64,000 bases of DNA from Helichrysum umbraculigerum (Eukaryota > Streptophyta > Magnoliopsida > Asterales > Asteraceae): assembly GCA_949592205.1 (NCBI GenBank), contig CATIUR010000002.1, positions 6,052,501-6,116,500 on the forward strand, given 5' to 3'. Shown here piece by piece: positions 10,606 through 22,000 of the stretch; position 1 is the first letter of the stretch; the number at the start of each line of letters is the position of its first letter. The notes under the pieces are model-generated. The model saw nothing but the letters and a program-made list of their open reading frames with translations. It did no database searches and had not been told where the DNA came from. Both the position numbers and the translations under genes were made by a program.

Positions 10606-12590
10606 TTAATGTACATCCCAAACAAATACAGAACAACCAATACCATCTATCATGCCCAAAGTAAAAATAATACAATTAATAAACCAAAAACACTTAACAA
10701 AATTGATATCAATAACAGTATATCTATAATCTCTTTGTACGGTCTTGGTTCCTTTAAGCCCCATCCGTAGCCCAATACCAACATGATCCATTTGCACTTG
10801 CCGTTCACTATATGCAGCCCATTCCATTACTTCTTTCTTCTCTATCCAGACAGACTGCAGCCCAACAATACATTCATAAGCCCTTCTCTGACCCATACAG
10901 TAGATAGCCCAGCCCAATATTTTCGTAATCTCTATACCAATTAGTGAAAATTGCAGCCCAATCATAAATTCAGTAACCCATCGCTGCTCCATATACTTAA
11001 TAACCCATATCCTAATCTTTTCCAATCTCAATTCAGTCCAACCCATAGATTTCTCAGATCGATTAACCACTCTATTACCCATATAATGAATCAACCAGAT
11101 TATACACCCATTACCATTTTGCAAACTACACTTAAAACAAGCATCAAAGATGGCACTAGATGCACTAAAACTACCAAATCTATTACCAGCAACAATAATA
11201 AACTGAGACATTCCTATAGCAACAAAACTCACATTACTTTGACTATAAAAAGTCAAATATGCAACCATTCTACCCACCATAGCATTAAAGCAGACCCTAA
11301 TCCAGATGTTATCATATAATGATACATTACCAGAACCATTCAATGAATCCAAGAACCAAATAAAATTCGACTCTTTCCAACATGGATAAATGAGGGCCCA
11401 TTGTCTCCATATAAACTGATTCCACAAAGTCAAATCTGTAACCTGATAATTCTTTTGTTCCATCAGACTTTGACAGCAGCAGCAAACAATCGTATTAATC
11501 CACCAATCAACTATTAGAACTTTCTCAACATTCCATGATACACAAATTAGTAATCAAAAGACAAACTTTATACCTAAATAAGTAAGAATGCAGAATTGGC
11601 ATGCATCCTTGTTATCATTCCAACATAAAGAATGACCTTGACTCAATAGGCAGCCTAGCAAATGCATTTGGGTCATAACTTCCTGCTCAACACCATAAAT
11701 GTAAGAACATCTTCTACCATTGTTCTTAACAGGAAAGCTCACCAAATGCATCACTATCTCACCATCAAAGAAACGTTTAAGCTCAAATGTCTTCCAAAGG
11801 AAAAAGTGAACGTTTTCCACCCTTATTACTCCTTTAAAACAGATTATTGTGCCATACCCCTGCACAGTCCCAAAATCCACCATTCCTATGCAACTGAAAA
11901 GACTCATAAACCAAACCAAATACCACTCAGACTTGTGAAGCAAAACAAGCCATAACATATGAAGAGAAAGACTCGATTTTAGGTGAACAAACCATGACCC
12001 ATCAGTTGCTACTTCTACCCATCTCCACCTTATATCACCAAACCCAAATAATATATCCCATGACCAAGTGGTCAGATAAAGATAAGACCCACACTTTTTG
12101 ACCACAAATCTATAGAAATACTCAACACAATGCATCATTAACTCTTGCCTAGACACCATTATGTAAAAGGATCTTCTTCTGCTCCTTTTTACAAGCAGTT
12201 TTAGCAATGCATTAATATTCTCATAGATGACAAAACCTACAGGCTTACACAATCCTAAAATATGAATGTTTGGGAAATTGAAAAGGGTAAAATAAAATAC
12301 ATAAACAAAATAGACACCCACCCTTATCACACCCAAGGTTATCACTAACATGCTAAACTCCAACATTAAATAAATTATCACCCAATATCCTATTTGTGCT
12401 ATGTGACCATGACTCCTAAAGACACATTTGAAAATACATTTTAGACACACACAAGAACCAAATTTCTGGTTCAAAAACAGGAAACCACAATGTGAACTAA
12501 AGCCATAAAGCACAACTACCCTTGCACCCCTTATAACACCAACCCAAACCAACCTCCCTTTTCTTTTATAAAAGTAACTCACCATCATTA
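10606..12590 (-). pseudogene. LINE ORF3, unrecognised protein of about 660 codons with one internal TGA
   Basis: ATG at 12588-12586 shares its first base with the ORF2 stop (TAATG). The same frame stays open to TAA at 10606-10608 except for one TGA at 11554-11556, giving 344 codons before it and 315 after. No other minus-strand frame here is long, so the openness is frame specific. I do not recognise the protein. It is rich in W, F, Y, C and V. Residues about 68-106 are strongly hydrophobic and could cross a membrane. About 11103-10738 encodes four consecutive repeats of about 30 residues with a shared core like W-x-I-x-Y-M-x-Q-R and a later G-L-Q. Plant LINEs usually end after the RT zinc tail or an RNase H; neither fits here. 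It could be an acquired gene, a structural ORF, or a biased 3' UTR. The minus strand is poor in A, which lowers stop frequency. Confidence 0.6.
10738..11103 (-). repeat. About four 30-residue repeats encoded in LINE ORF3
   Basis: Successive translated units contain IIWLIHYMGNR, RIWVIKYMEQR, LGWAIYCMGQR and MEWAAYSERQ at 29-32 residue spacing; two units also share (I/V)GLQ about 12 residues later. The repeat is diverged at base level, which suggests it is old. It lies near the C-terminus of ORF3. Confidence 0.6.
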
Positions 12591-15500
12591 AACAGAGGTA
12601 TTTGGCATGTCATGATTAACCTTCACACTTTCATGCAATTTTTCCACAGGCAAATCCCACACCCCAAAAGCATCAATAGATTGAATGGATTTTCTGATCT
12701 TCAACCCCATAATCTTCAACCTGATGATATTCTTTATCTGATCCACCAAAATATCCACAGTTCTAGCCTTTCCTTGGAACATTCTCAAATTCCTCTCTTG
12801 CCAAATAAAATAGACACAAGCACCCAACACCAATCTTTGTAAAATACTCCATATAGACTTTGAAATAGGTCTATGACAAAGGTATTCCACAATTTCAATC
12901 CAGGAACAAGGGGCATAGTCTAATCTTACCATCCCTTTCAATTCAGTCCATATATCATTAGGAAAGCCACATTCAAAAAATAGATGACTATGGCTATCCT
13001 TTTGCATTTTGCAAAAAACACAAGTTAATGCACTAGGAGTATCACCAGCCATATACTTATCCTGTGTCCTAAACTTACATTGCATGGCAACCCACAAGAT
13101 GAATGAGTGCCTAGGAATGCATTGACTGAACCAAACTAACTTTGCCCATTGAACATCATTAGACTCCTCAGACAAATCCTTCCATGCATTATTAACAAAA
13201 AATGGGATGACTTTACCATTCCTAGCCTTCCACATCACTCTATCAGCTCTACCTTGAATTAGTAATGGAGGAGGATATTCAAACAGATCAGCAAACCTAT
13301 CTTTTAATTCATCAGTTATATGCCATTCCCCATTCACAACAATATCAGCTACAGTCGCATTTGGATCCATATCAGCAGCATATAACTCCCTTCTATCAAT
13401 AAATTTACACAAAGGTCCACATGGGTGCCAATTATCAAACCAAGCAGAAGAATTAGTTCCATCACCCAATCTTATAACCACAAACTTCCTAATCTCATCC
13501 CTGCATTCAATAATCTTCCTCCAACTCCAACACACATCCCCATGCATGTAATAATCCCAAAAATTCCTTTCTTTCACTTTCTGAGTCTTTACCCATTTAA
13601 CCCAAATAGACCTCTTATCAGTTACAACATTCCAGACATGCTTAGACATAAGGGCAATATTCCAGGTATGCAAATTTTTAATACACAAACCCCCTTGTCT
13701 TCTTGGCCTACATACATCCTTCCAATTTACCTTAGCCTTACCCCTTTTAAAATCTCCTTGACACCATAAAAAACCTCTAACCAGTCTCTCAATATCTTGT
13801 GATACAGATTTAGGTAACACAAACATTGATGACCAATAGACTTGTAGAGAACATAACACTGATTTGATTAACATCATTCTACCAGCAAAGGATAATGATT
13901 TAACTTTCCAGTCAAAAATCCTCTTCTTCACCTTATCAATTAATGATTGACAATGCTTGGTTTGCATACTAGAAGATAATAAAGGAACTCCCAAATATCT
14001 AATAGGTAGCTTACCAACATTATAAGGCAGTATAGCACTAATTTCATCCTGAACAGCTATACTCACATTACCAAAAAAAAGTTGTACATTTCTCCATGCT
14101 AGGAACCAAACTAGAAACACCACTAAATTCATCCAATGATCTCCTCATCACATCAACAGATTGACTATCCCCATGACAGAATAATATGAGATAATCAGCA
14201 AAACAGAGGTGTGTTAATTGCAACTCACTACATCCCCAATGATATTGAAAATCATCATCATTCCCAACCTGCCTCTTCAGAATTAATGTAAATACCTCCA
14301 TAACCAGTGTAAAAAAATATGGAGACATTGGATCCCCCTGTCTTAAACCTCGAGCCCCATGAAAAAACCCTTTATGCTCTCCATTCACACAGATTGTAAA
14401 AGAAGTAGAGGTAACACAGTTCATAATCCACATTACCATCATGGGATGAAATCCAAAATTAAGCAAACAACTTTTCAAAAAACTCCATTCTACTGAATCA
14501 TATGCTTTTTGAATATCAATTTTAAATGCACATCTAGGAGGTCTTCTATCCCTATGATAATTCCTTAAAAGTTCTTAGGTAAGCAAAATGTTGTCACTAA
14601 TTTGCCTACCAGGAATAAAGGCACTCTGATTTTCATCCACAATCACATCCAGAACACCTTTCATTCTATTGGTAATAATCTTACTAATACATTTATATAT
14701 GACATTGCAGCAAGCAATCGGCCTAAATTGAGCCACATTTTGAGGTGATGCAATCTTAGGTACTAAAGCAATTATAGTAGCATTAATTTCCTTAAGAAGA
14801 TTACCATTCTGAAAGTACTCCTTAACTGCTTTACATACCTCTGGTCCAACAATAGACCATGTAGACTTGAAGAATTTTGAAGAGTATCCATCCGGTCCAG
14901 GAGCCTTATCATCATCAATATCCATAATTGCCTCCTTTATTTCTTCATCAGAAACAGTCCTTACCATGAATAAAGCACTTTGATAAGAAATTCTTTTAGT
15001 AAACAAGTTCTCAGGATCAATAAAAGGGTCAACATTACTGCTAGACCCTAATACATTCTGGAAATGCTGAATGAACTGATCTGCCACCTGCATACCAAAA
15101 AATCTGTTACCCTACATATCTTCAATTGATTCAATCCTGTTTCTACTCAACCTTCCTTTAACAGCTTTATGAAAATACTTTGAATTCTGATCTCCCTCAC
15201 TTAACCACTCAATCTTAGCCTTTTGCTTCAAAAATAATTCTTCATCAAGCACAGCTTCATTATAAGCCTTCACACAAGCAGCTTCTCTAGCCCTTATATC
15301 TTTATTAGCAGGATCCCTAACCACTTGTCTTTGCACATTTTCTAACTCAGTTTGAGCCTTCTTTACATTCATAAACAAATTCCCCTGCTCAAAACTAAGT
15401 TTCCTAACAGATTTTTTCAACCTCTTCAACTTTGTAACCAGCTTAAACATACCAAACCCAGAAACATCCTCAGCCCATGATTCCTTAACTACATTAATAA

Positions 15501-16283
15501 AATTTGACTTCCTAGTAATGTAATTAGGGAATTTAAATGGTCTAGGATTAGCTTTCTGAATTTCAGGAATGGTCAATATCATTGGAGCGTGATCAGAATG
15601 CAAGAAAGGATCAAAAAGAGCATGAGCATTCATAAACATAGATAGAAATTTAGCATTAGCCATAACCCTATCCAGCTTTTTCAACACTCCATCACTCTTT
15701 CCAGGTTTCTGATTCCAAGTAAATGACAACCCAGAATACCCTATATACACTACCTCAATGTCACTAGTACATTCCATAAACTCAGCCATACTTTTTGTAA
15801 TGAAAGATGGCCCAGCAGAATGCTCACTAGGATCTAAAGTAGCATTAAAATCCCCCATCAACACCCATGGTGAATCTTGAACAACCATAGAATGTAGCTT
15901 TAAACTCTTCCACAATTGCCTTCTAGGAACCATTCTATGGTACCCATAAATAACGGAGCAATAGAAACCATTTTGACCATTGACAGGTTCAACAAAACAA
16001 TGCATAGCTTGGGCATGTTGATCCACCAACATAACTAGAACAGATTGTGGATCCCATCCCATGATAACTCTAGTTCCACCATCACAACTAGCCCCATTAG
16101 ACAACCACTCCCAATGGCTAAACATTTTATTACCAATTTTAACTAAATTACTTTTATACACATGAGTTTCAATCAACCCACAAATACTAAAATTACCCTC
16201 CCTCATATACTTTAAGACCTTTTTTTGGTTAGAAGTATTATTTATACCCCTAACATTCCATGCAAGAATTTTTATATCCATTA
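12588..16283 (-). pseudogene. LINE ORF2: endonuclease, reverse transcriptase, zinc-binding tail (broken)
   Basis: ATG at 16281-16283 overlaps the ORF1 stop. The N-terminal part (16283-15112) is an apurinic-type endonuclease: opening ILAWNVRG, then GLIETH, MGDFNA and a late SDHAP motif. The reverse transcriptase follows: DDKAPGPDG near 14900, RPIACCNVIYK near 14690, then FADYLILFCHGD near 14190, where the usual FADD is FADY. The tail (about 13300-12800) has the CxxC...H...C zinc-binding pattern seen after plant LINE RTs. Breaks: TAG at 15112-15114, TAA at 14575-14577, and a one-base shift at an eight-T run near 14071-14078. Neighbouring frames join cleanly across each break, so these are recent single lesions. 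The frame ends with TAA at 12588-12590, and the last base also starts ORF3. Confidence 0.9.
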
Positions 16284-18279
16284 AACCAGAGTAGAAGTAT
16301 TGTTACCTTCATTCCCCTGTTCATTGGTAACATTAGCATCCTTCTCCATATTCATAAATTCAGCAGTCCCATTTGTTTCAGAACCAACATCCTCTTCATC
16401 AAAATTAGGATCCAATCCATATCTCTGACAATTATCAATCCAATAATCAAGTTGGGCAGTAGACCATGCCTTCTTTACCTCCACTGCAGGATATTTTTTA
16501 AGCTCCAAATATGCATTAACAGCCTTCATTTGAAAATTGTACATGGCTAAATCAGCAAGCCATTCATCATCAGAATATGAATCATTCATATTTTCACAAC
16601 CATCCCCCTCATCAACCAAAGAACTAAACTGATTTGAAACAGGCACTTCAATCCTCTGCAAAACAGGATCATCATTATCTCTTATATCCCTACCACCATC
16701 CATATATTCACCCATCAATCCCTTTTTCATTTGCTGAGCAGTGCTTGTTGATGCTTCATTCATATTACTCACCACTGTTTTACTAGCCACTTGCTTTACC
16801 ATTCCTTGATCTTGATACCCTTTTGGTGCAGTAACATTATTTCTCTTTTCCACATTAGACTGCACTTGATCAGGTTTATTACTCATTCTAATTCTCTCAA
16901 ATACATTACCCTTATTAGGCAGTGTACCTTTAACCTGATACACAGCTTTTGTTTTACCAACTCCATTTTGTTGCACTTGATTCTGTGTTCTTCCATTCTG
17001 CTCTCCCTTATTCTTAATGAAACTATTTTTCCAGTTCAGATTGATCCTATCCACAACTCTATTCCTTCTGTTAACCACTTGAAAACCTTCATTATCCTCT
17101 ACATTAATCCCATGCTTTTCAGACCCACATTCAGTTACCTTAAGAGCCTCTTTTAAAATCTTTGCAGCTTTTTCATCCTCAGTTGGAGGCCTAATCTTAC
17201 ACACCTTGAATGAATGCCCAAACACCCTACAATGAGTGCATATAGGGGGTTTCCATTGATAAATTACATCTAACTTACCGACTCTTGCAGGAAAGTTACC
17301 AATAGGAGGATATGCAAATTCAACTGACATTGGTAATTCCTCATCAGCCATAGCTTCCACTAACACCCTAGCATATCCCAGTCTTCCATTCTTATGAATG
17401 CATCTGTCCATTGTAACCTTATCCATGAGCATAGGTCTACCAATGCTACTAGCAAGCTTACCAATGCTCTTACCATTCCATAATTCAATCGGAATGTTAT
17501 GAATGCAAACCCAAATTGGAACTTTATGTGGTTCAATCTTCTCAATCCATACACCAGGTTCCCATTGATTGAGAATAAAAGGAACATTCTCAACCAACCA
17601 TGGACCACTTTCAAGAACAGATCTCATCCCCTGTTCACTTTTAAATTTGCACAGATACAACCCAGCAGCAGTCTTAATTACCTCCTTAAAACAAAACCTC
17701 TCCACATCCTTCTCAAACTTGAATTGACAGTTTGGTAATCCATAGATGTACCAATGAAATAACCATATAGTTGTAAGCTAAGATGCCTACCACCCATTCT
17801 AATCTCCTCAACACTAAATTGAACTCTCTTCTGCCCATCTGCCATGATAATTGGAGGAACATATTCCATTTTCACCTCATCTTCCTCATTATTCTTTTTT
17901 AATAATTCTGCAAATGAACCCCTACTAGCAGACCATACATTGACATTAGGAGCATTACAAACTGCCTTACCATTAGACATCCCAATGCCTTTATCCATAC
18001 TTGATTTAAAACCTGGCGAAGCACCTATATCCTCAACATGCAATTTCTCACCCATTGGAGCAGTCATCTCAGTATCATTATCATTTAAAACAACCTTTTC
18101 ATTCATTGCATTATAATCAGATTCGCCCTTATCCATAGCATTATATGCACTCTTACCACTAGCACCATGGGACTTTTGGCTACTAAACGCAACATTATCA
18201 CCAATCTCATCATTCTTAAACACAGTAGACACATATGTAGCAGCCGTTTGATAAATAACATCATGACTTAAAGGCTGTG

Positions 18280-19073
18280 TATAACGCCCCTCATTTAATA
18301 CAACAATATAATATTAAATTTGGCGGAAGCGAGTATTTGAAATACATATTCTATTAAAACCTGCTAGAAATTTTCGCAAACCTTTATATAATGTGTTTAA
18401 CAAACTAAACAAACATAGTTAACATGTTCACAACTCGGGGCATTATATGCTACAAAACATTATATATTACAAACTGGATCAGAGTTGCAAGTTCAAACAT
18501 TCCCAGCATCAAAACGTCCTTCCTGACTACCCACATAATATACATTACCTGCAGGAAGTAAATTTGAGGGATTAGCACGAAGCTAAGTGAATGAATAATC
18601 AACTACAATTCAATTTAGCTAGCAATCTGTTCACAATCAATAATGCAACAAATATCGTCAAGAGGAACGGTGGCTCCTAGAGACCCTGTTCCGGGTGGCC
18701 CCATCAGAACGCTTAAATCAACTGTCAGGCCAAAACAGTGATTAACCGCTAACTAAATGCTAATCTCCATCAACACATGTACGCAACCCTGTGTTGACCA
18801 ACATTAGCAATCAAGTCCAACTGACAATCTAGTTGACCTCTGGATTATACATTACAAGTCAATGTACAACAAGCAACCAAATCAAATGACATCTCATTTC
18901 AAGGTTAACATGCTATCAATAGTAATCCTATAATCACTGATTGAAATCAAACTGACATAACCAAATCAAACTGTGAGTCTCAAATCCACTCACCTGATTA
19001 TCTCGTTTCACTTACTCAGCTGTCTTATCTCGCTGAGCTCTTTGCTTATCGGACTAAAAGAGAGGATGTTACA
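18280..19073 (-). repeat. 3' LTR of the intact chromovirus
   Basis: 794 bp, equal in length and apparently in sequence to 23804-24597. It adjoins the polypurine tract at 19074. On the left it meets CTGTG, the target duplication. Confidence 0.93.
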
Positions 19074-19087
19074 ACTCTCCCCTCCTT
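19074..19087 (-). other. Polypurine tract of the chromovirus
   Basis: The minus strand reads AAGGAGGGGAGAGT immediately before the 3' LTR, overlapping the end of the polyprotein stop. It matches the tract at 3811-3825 in the decayed relative. Confidence 0.85.
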
Positions 19088-22000
19088 AAGAAGATTTCGC
19101 CCCCGAAATCTCATCACGATCAAACAATCCAGGATATCTGGATCTCATACTATCCTCCGTTTCCCACGTTAGGTTTTCACCTAAACTATGTTTCCATTTT
19201 ACTAACACCATGGGAATCTGTTTCTTCCTAAGTTTGGTCACTTTTCGATCAAGAAGTTCAACTGGTTCTTCTACTAACTTCTGGCTTTGATCAACTTTCA
19301 AATCTTTCAAAGGAAGAATCTGTGACTGGTCTTCAACATTACATTTCCTCAAATAACAAATGTTAAACGTGTCATGAATACCAGCAAGCTCTGGAGGAAG
19401 ATTTAATGTAACAGACTGGTCATTAACAATCTGTCGAATTCTAAACGGTCCAATATATCGAGGAGCCAATTTGCCACGTTTCCCAAACCGAATTACCCCT
19501 TTCCAAGGCGAAACTTTCAAGTAAACAAGTTCACCTTCAACAAAAGTAACTGGTCGACGTTTAGGATCAGCATATTGTTTTTGTCTATCACGTGCAGCTT
19601 TCAACTTTTCACGAGCCACTGCAACTTTATCAGCTGTCATTTGCACAATATCTGGACCTGCAAACTGTTTCTCACCGGCCTCTAACCAACAAGTTGGAGT
19701 TCTACAACGACGTCCATAAAGCATTTCATATGGAGGCATGCCAATACTAGAATGATAAGAGTTATTATAAGCAAACTCAACTAATGGCAAATGAGAATCC
19801 CAAGAACCACCATACTCCAAAATACAAGCTCTTAACATATCCTCCAATGTCTGAATCGTACGCTCTGACTGACCATCTGTTTGAGGATGATAAGCTGTAC
19901 TAAGATTCACTCTGGTGCCCAACTCATACTGTAAACTTTGCCAAAAATGAGATACAAACCTCGGATCTCTATCAGATACAATAGATAATGGAATACCATG
20001 CCGAGTAACAATCTCATTCATATACAATTGTGCAAGTTTAGTCAAAGAAGCAGTCTCATTAGTAGCTAGAAAATGAGCACTCTTGGTCAATCGATCAACA
20101 ATGACCCAAACCATGTCATTACCACGAGCAGTTCTAGGCAACTTTGTAACAAAATCCATGGTCAAATGTTCCCACTTCCATTCTGGAATCTCAAGCTGTT
20201 TCAACGAACCATACGGCTTTTGGTGTTCAGCTTTAACTTGAGAACAAATATGACAAGAACTAACAAACCTTGCTACATCCATTTTCATTGTAGGCCACCA
20301 ATACAAAGGTTTTAAGTCATTATACATTTTGGTGCTTCCAGGATGAACAGACAATCTGGACTTGTGGGCTTCATTCAAAATAACATTCCGAAGATCACCA
20401 AACAAAGGAATCCAAACACGAGACTGAAAGGTTTTTAATCCCCTCGAATCATCTACTAACAATTCCTTTCGATTTAACATAATCTCAGATTTCAAATTAT
20501 GATCTAACAACGCCTCTAACTGTGCAGCTTTTATCTGAGCCACCAAATCAGAAGAAACTTCTAAACGCATAACATAAACTCGATCAGAAGTTACCTTGCG
20601 GCTTAAAGCATCAGCAACTACATTGGCTTTTCCTGGATGGTATTTAATCTCACAATCATAATCTTTGATTAATTCTAACCATCGTCTCTGCCTCATATTC
20701 AACTCTTGCTGTGAGAATATATACTGAAGACTCTTGTGATCTGTACAAATAACACATTTGGTACCATACAAGTAATGTCTCCATATCTTCAAAGCAAACA
20801 CAACAGCTGCAAGCTCTAAATCATGGGTAGGATAATTTCTTTCATGAGGTTTAAGCTGACGAGAAGCATAAGCAATCACACGATCTCGTTGCATCAAAAC
20901 ACAACCTAAACCAGCAATAGATGCATCACAATAAACAATAAAATCATCGGACCCATCTGGCAATGCTAACACCGGAGTCTGACATAACAACTGTTTCAGA
21001 GTCTGAAAAGCTGTTTCCTGTTGTTCAGTCCATATAAACTTTTCATCCTTACGGGTCAATTTAGTCAACGAACCGTCAATTTTAGAAAAATCTTTAATAA
21101 ACTTCCGGTAATAACCCGCCAATCCAAGAAAACTTTTTATTTCTGAAGCAGACTTTGGAGCTTTCCAATTCATTACAGCTTCAATTTTGGAAGGATCAAC
21201 CTTAACACCGTCATTACAGATGATATGACCTAAAAATTGTACCTCCCGAATCCAGAATTCACATTTAGAAAACTTTGCATACAAGTGTTCTCTCTTTAAG
21301 GTTTCCAATACTAACCTCAAATGCATTCCGTGTTCTGATTTGGATTTAGAATATACCAAGATATCATCGATAAACACAATCACAAATTTATCAAGAAAAG
21401 GTCGACATACACGGTTCATCAAATCCATAAAAACTGCGGGAGCATTTGTCAAACCAAAAGGCATAACCAGGAATTCAAAATGACCATACCTGGTTCTAAA
21501 TGCAGTTTTAGGAATATCACAATCCCTAACACGAACTTGATGATAACCTGATCTCAAATCAATCTTTGAATAAAATGAAGATCCCTGCAACTGATCAAAT
21601 AAATCATCTATCCGGGGCAGAGGATATTTATTCTTTACAGTCCGCTTATTCAATTCCCTATAATCAATGCACATTCTAAAAGAACCATCTTTCTTTTTCA
21701 CAAACAGAACTGGTGCACCCCAGGGAGAAGAACTAGGTCGAATAAACCCTTTATCTAACAACTCCTGTATCTGATTCATCATTTCACGTATCTCAGACGG
21801 AGCTAATCTATAAGGGGCTTTAGCTATAGGTGAAGAGCCAGGAACAAGATCAATCTGGTATTCAACTTCCCTAACCGGTGGTAAACCAGGTAATTCATCA
21901 GGGAATACTTCCGGATACTCAGAAACAACCGGTACATCAAAAAGGGACTTCTTTTCTAACTTAGCATCAATCACATAAGCTAGATACGATTCACAGCCCT

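Noticed and set aside
10951..18116. Several plus-strand frames of 70-120 codons opposite the LINE
   Set aside because: They are antisense shadows of LINE ORFs with low-complexity T/P/N-rich content.
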